A DNA stretch of 64,000 nucleotides from Brachynemurus nebulosus (Eukaryota; Arthropoda; Insecta; Neuroptera; Myrmeleontidae): contig JAPWDM010000001.1 of NCBI GenBank assembly GCA_035578155.1, positions 12,561,543 through 12,625,542 on the forward strand, read 5' to 3'. Both the position numbers and the translations under genes were made by a program. Under the pieces are notes generated by a model. That model did not search any database. It was not told the DNA's origin and saw only the letters and a list, made by a program, of their open reading frames with translations. The first letter of the stretch is position 1, and each line of letters starts with the position of its first letter. Below are positions 44,570-55,900 of the stretch, piece after piece.

Positions 44570-45095
44570 TAAATATTAGTAGGTACTAATTTTCTCCAAT
44601 AAGGATCCTTGGTACATTAAAATGTAATTGTAAAAGATTTTTTTGAATATTTTGCTTCTGGCGCATCTCTTCTAAGGGTTCAGCTGTAGTTAGCCAGCAT
44701 TCTTGCACTTTATTTTGCCATTATATCTTTTTTCCATACCTGAAATACCTTGATGGAACCGTTCTTCGTGTTCACCACTTATATTCCCTAAATTCTATGA
44801 AAATGAAGGAAACGGATTTTGAGTGATGTGTTGCAACCCAAATCATTGTATTCTTTCAGTAGATTGTCCACATATTTATTGTAGTTGTCGGCTTTATGTT
44901 GTCCTAATAAATATTTAACCACATCTAACAATAAGTCATTACGAAATTGTCCTATTTTATCGATTTTATTTACGAATCTACTAAGATAGCTTCTCTGATT
45001 TTAACATTACTAAGTTTAGGAAACGTTCCTTTTAAATATAAAAAACCTTGTTCATTCTTGCCCAAATTGAGTAGCTCTTATAAAAAAAACCTTAC
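44570..45095 (-). pseudogene. Decayed copy of a widespread arthropod repeat-associated protein
   Basis: Translating the - strand across frames gives, in order, GFLYLKGTFPKLSNVKIREA (about 45035-44975), KADNYNKYVDNLLKEYNDLG and CNTSLKIRFLHFH (about 44900-44800), KVFQVWKKDIMAK (about 44750-44710) and ARMLANYS-TLRRDAPEAKYS (about 44705-44645). This block order matches, from memory, a family of uncharacterised arthropod proteins present in many copies (FLYLKxKFPxLSxAK ... ADNYxxLVxxxLxxYxxLGCNMSxKxHFLHSH ... GERFHQDI ... MLADYCWxLxRD). At least three stops and two frameshifts interrupt it, and the region corresponding to DFFPENLG...GERFHQ is deleted or scrambled. The function of the family is unknown to me; high copy number suggests a mobile origin. 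Confidence 0.65.
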
Positions 45096-46155
45096 GTGGT
45101 AGGACAACTATAATTAAAAATTTGGATTCTGCTCATCAAAATACATAGGAATATATGTAAATTTGAATGATATTTGAATAATCTAAACAATTATCCCAGG
45201 CTACTTACTAAATAAAATTACATTTAACTTAACAAAAATTATAAAATAACTTTTATAAACTTTATTTAAATAAAAAAAATTATAATAATAACAATAATAC
45301 CTACGTCTTAAATGTTATATTGTTTTAATAATAATGAACATTAATTTAATAAATTGCAATAAAATTCTTCAACAATGTACAGCAATGACAACAATCCGGC
45401 TAAAACATGTTGTGATTATAACAATATATAGGTAAATTACATGTGCGTATAACTAACTTGAATATAGACGAACCGTCTCTGACGAGCCAGTGATCTTAAC
45501 ATACACGCATACTTATGAAAATAGTCTACGTGTGTACGCGCTGTGTGGCTCGCCCCTCTCACTTGATATTTTTGTTGCACTTTTTGGAGTGTGCAAAAAG
45601 TGGATTTTTTCTGTATTTATACTGCACTGGTACACACACTGTGTTTGTCCTGTGTTCGTTGTGTTGTAATATATGAGTATGAATTGTATGTAGTAAGTAT
45701 GTAACATGTGCTAAAGTTGAGGAAAAAATACACACTCCGGCTTGTTTAAGAATGGACGTGGATGGTTATTGAAAAGCTCTGTTGTATTGTACTCATGTAT
45801 GTACTTTGGGTACTCCTTGTTCGTATAAGAAACATTTATACGTATGTATATAAGAATGTAAGAATGTAGATATTTCGATTCATGGGATGTGTAACAGACG
45901 GTTTTCCTTTTCAAATGACACATAATTTAAGGTTGTTTATTTGAAGTTTTAATTTTCAAGATAGAAATGATGTAGACAACGATCATGCGAACCTTTTTCT
46001 TCGCAGCCGGTTATGTTTAAGGCGTCATATCACTTTGAAAACTTTTTTCCTATTTTATTTTATTGGCTTAGAGCTTAGACGATATATTAACATTCATTCA
46101 AAAGAAATTATGACTACGGAAATATTTTAAAAATCGTTTTGAACTCGATTTCTGA
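45096..46155. other. Gene-free interval
   Basis: No supported gene; (aat)n words near 45285. The frames at 45513-45707 and 45711-45923 (-) are low-information. Confidence 0.4.
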
Positions 46156-46159
46156 AACG

Positions 46160-46735
46160 ATTTCAAAAACGCCACTTCGCTGCGCGTTGTATTTTGGAGG
46201 CTAAACTCACAAAATTAATAAATATGTTTTGAAACTTTACATGCGTTTTTCTCGAAACTATGTTTTCCAAAACGATGGATGGGATAATTCCAGTAATTTT
46301 CATCCGATTGATTTGAAATTTTACTTGTAGCTTTTTAGACAGATTATTATCTATAGCACAGTATACACGATTTTTAAAATTGTTTAGCAAATAGATTTTT
46401 TTTTTTATAAATAAATTAAGCTTGATTTTTTCCTGATTTTCAAAGTTTGTTTTTTCAACTAGTGCCATTTGAAGACATGAGTGGATGAAGGTGTTATGTA
46501 ACATTTTTTTTTTTTTATAATTTTACAATAGAAGTGTTGGAAAGTTTTTATTTACATATTCTTCCCATGCAATTGCATGTGTCTATTATTGAATTTCTAC
46601 AAAACTGTTAGGCGTAATGAAACCAAATTGTAATATATGATACTTCAGCATAAGATATTCCAAAATTTTGCAAAAAAAACTTTTTGAAAAAATGTTACAT
46701 AATAACGCTTTTATTCACTCACGTCTTCATTTATC
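46160..46735. repeat. Imperfect inverted-repeat region
   Basis: aaaaaatgttacataa plus a ttcat-cactca-gtcttca block at 46684-46732 is mirrored at about 46452-46515. The loop is about 170 bp and holds a short acatgcaattgcatgt palindrome (46565-46582). Frames across it (46163-46504 -, 46684-46920 +) look repeat-derived. Confidence 0.5.
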
Positions 46736-46739
46736 GCCT

Positions 46740-48035
46740 TAGAAAAACTAACGTAAATGATGAAATTTTTTTTTGTTCTCGTTACTATTCGAAAACTGTT
46801 ACGCTGTTCACCGTGATCCTCTTCGAAAAAACCGTCTGCGTTGGACCTGCGCCTCCACCGCCATTTTGTTTTTTGTTTTTCAAAGAGGAAATTTTTTTGT
46901 GTACTTCAGATTACGTATAGGTAATAATTAGTTTATTTCAGGAATAAAATTTATTCGTTAAGAAAAATATTTTGTCTGTCTTCATAATAACAATTGATAG
47001 TACAGAACACTATTTGTGCAAGTGTAACTTGCACTTAACATCTTATTTTGTAAGAAGAATATGGGTTTGTATAACCAATTCAATTAGTAGATAAGACTTA
47101 AGTGGTTAAAAAAAACTGCTATAAAGAAAGTGAATTAGTGAAAATATCAAAAATTTATAAAAATTCTGTTTATCTAGCAAATTGAAATATCCAATACGGT
47201 TGATAGTATTCTTACAAGAATTGATTGTGAAAATACAAACAAGATCAATATAAATTTTTTAAGTTTTCATTTTATTTTATACATTAAGAAAGATATTAGA
47301 GACACTAAGCTACTAAAAGGCCATTTTATATCAACATACCAAAAAAGGGAATACATATTACAAACATTCATACAGATTATTTACTTTAAATTGGAGCATT
47401 GTGAGATTTGTGAAAACAATAATTTAGTTATTAAAAATATGATAAATAAGGAAATAGGATAGATCTACTAATCTATGTGGGGACGTTTTTTTCGAGAGGA
47501 GGCAAAAAAGAAAGGCGTCAGCGGAACAAAATGAAACAAAATCTCAGATATTTGGCCTAACGAAAGCCTTTTCAACTTACGCAAAATACTTCCCAGTGCA
47601 TAACACATTAACGGAAATGGCAACGTTTGCCGGTAGAGGATTTCTTGAGAATTAAGTCCAAATCGAAAAGGCTGGTTTTTTGTTTGCAGTTTACTATGTC
47701 GGGAAAATTTTAAACGTAACGCATTTTGTAGCAAATACCTACTTTAGAAGGAAAATTTCCTTATAAAATTGTTTGTTTCTATCTATTACATAATATTACA
47801 GGCATATTTCTTTTGTTGAGTCATTGTTGCTATGTTTTAGTTAATCAAAAATAAGGTGTGTTTTATGTACAAGAAATAATATATAGGAATAGGATTATAT
47901 GGAAACACATATATACTGGTATACTCGATTAACGATATTCTTCTATTTACTATCAACATAGAATATATTGTGGAACATTTCTTTAACCAGACAAACAGCG
48001 CATGTTGATACAAATTGTAAACGAAATTATCGAAC
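46740..48035. other. Gene-free interval
   Basis: No supported gene. The 47468-47734 (-) frame has some polar content but no recognisable motif or splice context. Confidence 0.35.
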
Positions 48036-48039
48036 ATAC

Positions 48040-48345
48040 TACAAAGTAGAAATGTTGTCGGAAGTAATTTTTTGGTCCCGTACCCGCCCATTCCCAAAAT
48101 TGATTTGCCATTCTCGCCCACTCTCAATCCTGAGAACAATTGTCATATCCCGCCCAATTTATCAGTTTTAATCCCGTTTCCGACAGGACCCGTTTTTTAT
48201 TCCGGGGTCCGTCGGCAGTTATATTATTTTTAGTGTTACTCCCGCCCGCTCCCAATCCCGTAAAAATTTCTTTACTCCCGCTCGTTTTCAAAAAGATTAA
48301 TCCGTTCCGGTCGGGACCCATTTTTGTCCCACTCGATTGACATTT
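48040..48345. repeat. GC-richer repeat with tcccgcccac motifs
   Basis: Repeated cccgccca, ctcccaatcccg and cccgctcg words (48078, 48110, 48150, 48242, 48276) stand out against the AT-rich background and look like tandemly diverged dispersed-repeat sequence. Overlapping frames on both strands (47968-48171, 48124-48321, 48140-48340) are incidental. Confidence 0.5.
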
Positions 48346-48596
48346 CTACTACAAAGGTGTGTGAAGAATATAGACATTTATATTGGGTGAATGTGAGCAA
48401 ACAGTTTCTTTTTATAGGTCGATTTTTATGGGTAAATTGATATTGAAGTGGATATAAATTTTAAGCAACTCATAATTATCTAGTTTTGAGCACATAATAC
48501 CTACAGAAACAGCGTACATATAAAAATCTGTGGACAGAAGGAGGCCGATCGAGCCCCTCTCACTGCTTAGCTGATCATTCTTCCGGTGGTGGTCAG

Positions 48597-48760
48597 CCTA
48601 TGCACGTCAATTGTTATGTATTGTTAGAATCATTGTTAGTTACACTGCATGTTGCTTTGTCCGCATGTACGTGTTATGTAGTTGTGTGTGTGACCACTCA
48701 CATAGATGCAAACATCAAACACATACAACTACAAACAGTGTGTACACAGGGCCGGCGAGA
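48597..48760 (+). repeat. Dispersed repeat, copy 2
   Basis: Corresponds to the reverse complement of about 4310-4460 (acgtgttatgtagttgtgtg; gcaaacatcaaacacatac; acaaacagtgtgtac). It is followed by a GC-rich gggccggcgagagg block to about 48975. Confidence 0.55.
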
Positions 48761-48979
48761 GGGTAGGGCAGGTAGAAGGGGCGCGATCCAAAAAGGGGGC
48801 CCCGGCGAAAATGAAGAGGTTTTTTTTAAATTGTGGGCTGCAATTGTTTGGGAAAAAATTGAGGAGGCCTGAGAAAGCAAGAAACACGTTTTTTTTTTGC
48901 TCGTCTTCAATGGTATTTTTGCAGAAAATGTCCGACTCAAAAAGGGGGCCCGCATTCTGAATTAGGAGCCCGAAAAAAG

Positions 48980-50335
48980 TTATGAGTTTTTTTTGTGCCC
49001 GAAATCAACACCAGTGTTGATTTAGCTAAATTCAACTTTATTCTAATTTTTGTTTACGAATCTGCTTAAAAGTCTAAATTTTTAATAATTTTTTCCATAA
49101 AATATATCACAAAAATGAACCAGTTGCTACATCAGGGAGGATTCATTACGCTGGTTTTCTAAAATAAATTTTTGGTACTTTCAATCATTTTTTCAATCAT
49201 TTAGTTTAATAAAGTATTTGTATGTTTGATACTTTTGTGTTCTTACTGTAGAGTACGTTGATATGTTTGTGTATGTTTGTGTACACACACATACTACACA
49301 GAACTTTCTCTTTCCTTAAAGAAAATTTTCGTATACACTCGCCCGCTTGATTTATGGTGCTAGTATGGTACAAAAATAGAAGAACCATATGATACAAAAT
49401 AATATATTTTTTTGGGATCACACATTTATTATACAGTTTTTTTTTTTTTGCTACATTAGTTAGGACGCGTTATAATTTAAATTTTATGTTATGGAAACTG
49501 TTTTATAATAGAATGAGAAAATAAAAATAATATTTTCGTTATTTTGTTGTCACAACCTCTGCATGGTTATAGTCAAAATAGACTGACATAATTTTTTGGA
49601 TAAAGTTCTTTTATGTATCTTTTACGGGTTAAGAAAAATTCCGATCAGAATATCATAAAAATTATCGTTTCGTGGTAGAAAAGTTTAGTTAGTACTACAA
49701 ATAAGTAAAGCAAACAATTTAGTTTAAATAAAGAATTTATATATACAGTATATACACAAGTATTTAAAATCACATAAATGTATTTAAGGTTAAATATTTT
49801 AACTACTATTGGGATCTGTCCAAAAGGAGGAGCTTCAGAAAAATGGCTGACAAAAAAGTGCATTGACATTAATTTTATATATAGTAACCAGTACAATATT
49901 AAGAAAAAATGATAAATATTAGAACTGTTTGTATTTGGGTTGACACAAGTCTGAAGCAAAGGGATTTTGTTGAAGGAGAGAAAATTTTACATCTGTAAAA
50001 CAGTTAAAATGTGGTAAAAATATGAAAAAATGGATGAATGAGTTAATGAATGTTACAAACAAACGTCAAATTTAAATAGCAAACGTCATAAAATAACTGG
50101 AGAATTGTAAATGAATGGAAAAATCAAATCAATTGTATGTATTTTCAGATCTTCAAAATTCAGCTCATAAATGACATTTCAACAAATGCACTTTAAGAAT
50201 AGTCTGATTTTTCAACACCAGATGTCATACCACCATTCGACAGATCCCAATAGTTAGCTTATGAATCTAGTAAGATCTATCCAATTTTCCAGTATCCCAG
50301 ATTACTTTCTGCTATAATGGAGATTTAGTAAATTA
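48980..50335. other. Gene-free interval
   Basis: No supported gene; the frames at 49206-49421 and 49645-49959 (-) have no recognisable features. Confidence 0.4.
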
Positions 50336-50339
50336 AAGG

Positions 50340-50969
50340 TAATGGAGCTTAACAAATTTGTATATGGGTTAAGTTAGTATTCAGGGTGCGCCTTTTGGGG
50401 GCTTCAATTTTTAACCCTTACCTCCACGATATTTATGCGAAAATTGTATGGTTTTTCGTGATTTTTGGTGGGTCTGACACACCTAGAGACTCTCTGAATA
50501 TGCCTAGAGAGCTGAAATTTTGTATATGTATTGAGTTAGTATCCATGGTGTGCCTCTTAGGAATTTTACATTTCCTTGCGTCCCACTTCTCCCGTTTTTA
50601 CACCGAAACTTCATGATATTTTTATGTGTGTTAAAAATGATTTATTTTCATAATAATAATATGCAACTAGACCTAGCAAATTTGAAAATACCCCTGTCGC
50701 AGCATTCCGTATAACATAACGAATTTCCGTTTACAAAAATTAGTTTTTCTTAAAAACCAGTTTATATAGAATATAGAATAGATATAGAATAGAATATTTA
50801 TATAGAATAGAATAGAATAAATTTATATAGAATAGAATAGTTCAAAGTCTTTTTGAATACGGTTTTTTTCGAATTTGGGTATATTTTCACATAAAACTTG
50901 TTTTTCACAAAAAATGGCCAAAAAATGTTTCGAGTGTTGAATGTGTCTGTCAATCAAATACATATATAC

Positions 50970-51050
<81 letters not shown>

Positions 51051-52080
51051 CTAGTCCAGAATTATGTACCGTAATTGCTACAGCTGATAGTACTTTCAAA
51101 AATGATGGTACCTTTTCATCTACACCTTCTCCCAAAACTCAATAATAAGGGAAATACATCCCTGTAAAATGGTGAAACCAAAACCATATTTTCCTAAATA
51201 TTTTCCAAAGCCTTTTGAATAACGGATTGATATTTTGGGGGTACGTATTTTGCATTAGGAGGATTAAATTTATATTAACACTTATTCCACTTTTTATGAT
51301 CAAGTGATGGTTTTGGGTGGTAAATGTGAGTTATCACGTCTTTCTTTTTTTAATTTGCAGTTATTTAAACTTTCTTAATAATATGATTCCTCAAACAATT
51401 CCACGCGAAAAAGGTATACTTATTACTATTCGATAAATAAAACCGTTTTTGAGTAATTTAAAGTAGACTTATCTATTTCCAAATTATCCCCTAATCATAA
51501 GTGATGGAATAATTGGTAGGTACCATAAATTTAATTATCCTGATGTTCATACGCACCCCTAAAATATGAATTTATTATTCAAAAGAGCCTAAAAAATTAA
51601 AAAAAGAAGTCAGTTTCGTTCCACCCCTCTACTTTAACTCCCCGATTATTGAGTTTTGGAAAAAAGTGAAGATGAAAAGGTATCATTATTTTTGAACGTA
51701 CTATCAGCTCTAGTAATTTAGTCCCGGGCTCAGGTTACGTCATGACAGTGGCTCTAATAGCTGAATTTTCAATTCGAAAATTCGCTAAAAATGAATTAAT
51801 TGTTATCACAAATGTAATAGACAAGTAATTTGAAAAATTGTAATTAATGTCACTTTTTATTTATAAAATAGGAATTTTTGGTTTTTTTTTTAAAGAAAAA
51901 AGATCTCAAAAAGTTTCAGTTCACTTTTTAAGGTCGCTTTAATATTTAAGCAATAAAAACATAAATTTCAATTACATTTATTTTGAAAATATCGAAGATG
52001 AGGGGAAAACTGGACTCCCGTGATGAGGCTCTGCTGCTCACAGCTTTTTTTCTGAATCAGAAAAAATTGTTCTCTAAATA
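50340..52080 (+). repeat. Second locus of the long dispersed repeat seen at 11.8-13.7 kb
   Basis: gttagtattcagggtgcgcc, ttttgggggcttcaa, gcctagagagctgaaatttt and gatatttttatgtgtgttaaa match the unit order at 11960-13060. The part at 51900-52060 (gtttcagttcactttttaag ... atcgaagatgaggggaaaac) matches 13215-13570. In between are the inverted terminal block of the satellite family (50685-50730), a (TA)n run (50970-51049) and an inverted TA-associated repeat (51715-51790). Confidence 0.6.
50970..51049. repeat. (TA)n microsatellite
   Basis: About 80 bp of TA. Confidence 0.95.
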
Positions 52081-52084
52081 AAAA

Positions 52085-52537
52085 AAATTAAATAAATCTT
52101 TAATCTTTAAATAAAACAATCGTTTTGAGAGTGTGGCTTTTATTAAACAAATTTCTATTTTTTAAATTTATTTTTCATTCATTTATAACACAGCGTTTTG
52201 ATAAACTAACAAACAGTCGCTTGATATGTAGGTGGGTTTAGTTTTAGCTCCTAGCCATTTAAAAAAAGTGGGAAATTATAAAATACGTTACGATTGACGT
52301 CTTTTGTTTCCCCTTTCACGACAGACTTATTCTAACAAAATAAGTTTACAAGTTTACAAAATTATCAAATTAACGATTACGTTAATTAATATTTCTTCGT
52401 GGTTTCTACCTTCTAAGCAATAAATTTCACCGTGACAAATACATCAAAGTAGTCTTCACATTTAGTCATTTCAAAAAAATATTTTGAAATGTCATTTTAT
52501 ATTTTTGAAATTATTATATACACAATAACTAATCACA
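52085..52537 (+). promoter_or_regulatory. Region upstream of the GDH-like gene
   Basis: About 450 bp between repeat debris and the start codon at 52538. It must hold the 5' UTR and probably the promoter. No canonical TATA or initiator can be singled out in such AT-rich sequence; the start context is atcacaATGA. Confidence 0.3.
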
Positions 52538-52934
52538 ATGATCTTAAAATTACGTAATATATTATTTCGTAATGATAGCATATCACTAATTAAACGTAAC
52601 GCACATCTATTCGAATATTCAGTGAAGTCGCAATATCAAATACCATCGCATATTTTAAATATCTTGTATACAGCCAATGCTTCACTATGGGACAATATGT
52701 TGTATAATTTCCACTCCGCAATTCAAGTAGCGTATAAAGATTTAACCGAAAAAATTAGCGAACGTGGATGGTTAGATGATAATTCGAAGAAAATTATTAA
52801 TTCATTTATAAAATTTTTCGAGCCAACTAAGAATATTTATCAATTTACATTTCCATTTTCAAAAGAAAATGGCGATTTTAAAATTATTCAAGGCTATCGT
52901 GTACAACATTGTAATTATAAAATGCCTCATTTGG
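52538..52934 (+). other. GDH-like gene exon 1
   Basis: Codes residues 1-132 plus the first base of Gly133. The first ~25 residues are basic and hydrophobic with one acidic residue (MILKLRNILFRN...), consistent with a mitochondrial presequence. It ends P-H-L at the position of the substrate-binding P-C/T-K. Donor TTGG|GTAAGTG. Confidence 0.9.
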
Positions 52935-55900
52935 GTAAGTGTTAATTTTTTTAAATGAATTTGTGTGTTATCTTTAAAAAACTAGGGCTAAAGTTATTGA
53001 AAGTACTTTTCTATAAATTCAATAGATTTAAGCGTTACTTTATGGTATTCTATTTTTGCTAGAATAAGTTTACTTACGATTGGGACTGACGGTCAGGTGA
53101 AAAAACGATGGAAGGAGTCAAAACGATGCAATGTTAATATTTATGTGTATAATATATATATGTATGTTTTTATGCTAGCAATACCTTTTTTACAAAAACA
53201 GAATGAAGCAAGTGGACTTTGGACTCTCAATTTCATTCACACAGAGTCTATTAGTAAATAAAACACTTTGCAAAAATACCATTTTTATTGTTAAAACTCT
53301 TATGACATGTTTCGGTCAATATCACCATTATCAAACAACTTGTAATATTTTTGCAAAGTGTTTTATTCATTAATAAATTAATATTTCTCTATAGTCTATT
53401 CTATGGGATTTATATAAATGAATAGCTAGATGCAGGGCCGGATTTATCTCTGTGAAAGCACCAGGGCACTACTAATGTGTTGGCTTCTGAACACTTTCCA
53501 TGTGGAAGCCTCTGAGTACTTTTTTGAAGACCCCCTTGGAAAATTTCCGAAATTTTTCAAAATATTTGAAACTTGTCAAAATTTTTTCGAAAAATAGGGT
53601 TGACGAGCAAACAGTCTACACATGATCTTGATCTACACAAAGTCTTTAGCCAACTATCCGCAGATGCATACTAATAAAGTACAATCATCACCTTACATTT
53701 ATAATTATTATTCAAATAAATTTTGAACACAACAATAAACTCAGTTTCCTTTTTAGGCGGAATTCGAATCACTGAAAATGTTTCTGTGGACAATTTAAAA
53801 GGGTTGGCGACTTTCCTAACCTTTCAATATGCAAACATTCAACTACCATTCAGTGGATCATTTGGCTGTATTGAAATCGATCCAAACAAATTCCATCCGC
53901 GAGATTTACAAAAGATCGTTTCGATTTACACAATAGAATGTAGTAAATATCGATTTATGGATCCGGCAACTGATATATTTTTCCCTGATATAAATACAAC
54001 ATCGCGCGAAATGAATTGGATGGCTGATACATTCCAACAAACGATTGGACATCAAAATTTGAATTCACATTCTGTTGTCACCGGGAAATCGGCTCATCGG
54101 AACGGAATCCAAAATTATCATCTCTGTGCATCGTATGCAGTATATTCCGTTTTAAATAATTTGTTTATGGATCATGATAAAATGTCTGTACTTAATCTAA
54201 CACCAAATTGGGCAGATAAAACGTTTGTCGTTCAAGGTTTTGGTAAAGTTGGACAGAGTATTGCATTGACTCTAACTAGAGCGGGAGCAAAATGTGTGGG
54301 TATTCAAGACGTAGATAAGACTGCGGTTTTTAATAATGACGGTCTGGATGTCGGTGCAATTATCGAACATTTTGAAAAGAATAAAACATTAGCCGGTTGT
54401 GTCAATGGTACGGAATATCATTCAAATATCACTGGATATTTTGCGGATATGGTTATTTTATCAAGTACTCAGAAAGTTCTCAATCGTTTTAATGTTGATA
54501 AAGTTGTTGCAAGGATTGTGGTCGAGGCGGCTTATTTAGCAATTACTCCGGCAGCACATAAAACGTTGGTGGCAAAGAATATTTTAGTTTTGCCGGATAT
54601 TTTGGTTGCTTGTGGTAGTGCGATTGGATCATACATGGAATATCTTAAAAATGTGAATCGCATAACATTTGGACATATTGGTTGGGAAGAATATTTCGTA
54701 AAGGATAAAGTTACATCCTCAGTACAGGTATTTTGTATGAAATTCAAAATTAACTTTTAAGACGGTGTCATTGTGGTGGGGAACTTGAAATCATTTCAAA
54801 ATTTAAATACCCATATAGTTACAAAATCAGGGTATAATTACGTCTACGTGTTGTAAATTTTGCGAACTCAAAAAGTTATTTCATCTGAGATTAACAATTT
54901 TACCGATAAATTCGGTTGGCGTCACTCATAATTAAATTGTCATTATGACGCTAATATTTTTCAGCGCTGCTCATGGGCCCTGTCATTGTTATGCCACCAG
55001 AATAGCGTTAAAATATACACTTTTACTCGAATTTTGTTTGTAGGTTTTATGTGAACAGGCCCTCCAGTAAACTCGACTTTTTACGTTTTTCCTTATATCT
55101 GTTCTAGTTTTTGAATAATCAAACAAAAGAAATACACAATGCCTGTCAGTTTTACTTGTACTATACATGTACCAAGTTTTATTAAACTTGGGATTCGACA
55201 CAAGAGAACCTTTCCCTATTACCCTACGTTTAGACATACGATTTCAATCGAATGCTAATCGAATCGAATGAAAATCGGATGGCAATTAGATGTGTAAACC
55301 GGTGATCGTATTACCTTCGATTTCAAAACGATTTTTATAAAAATAGATTGTAATCCACTGAGGAATGAATCGGACATATTAACATATGTTTCCTAGAGAT
55401 ACCAAGGGCATTAAATTTTGAAGCATGGCTCCATTTTAGTAAGCCCAACTTGTAACCACGGAGACTTGTTTATAAATATTAGATAAACCATTAAATTAAT
55501 GGTTTGACCGCCATTAAAGTAATCCCATCAGTCAATTTTTTTGCTCACATCAGTTAATTTTTTTGTTTCAATTTTTTAATGTATTTGTAATACACAGCAT
55601 TTTCTCTGGTCGATTCTCTCCTCAATGTTGTAATCCTATTTTAGTTCGATTTTTTGAAAATCAAAATGGCGCCAACTGAAAATATTGAGAAGGATCATGT
55701 GCATATTATCATTATTTTAAAGATTAGTGTGCGTGTAATTTATTTTTTCATTGACATTTCAATTTTTCAAATTTTAATAAGTTTAAAAAATAAGGCAAAA
55801 TGCAACTGTATGGTTGGGCATTTGGTAATATTTCATATATTATGTATATTTTATAATTATCATTTAGGTCTACTGATTTATACATATAAAATTGGCGAGT

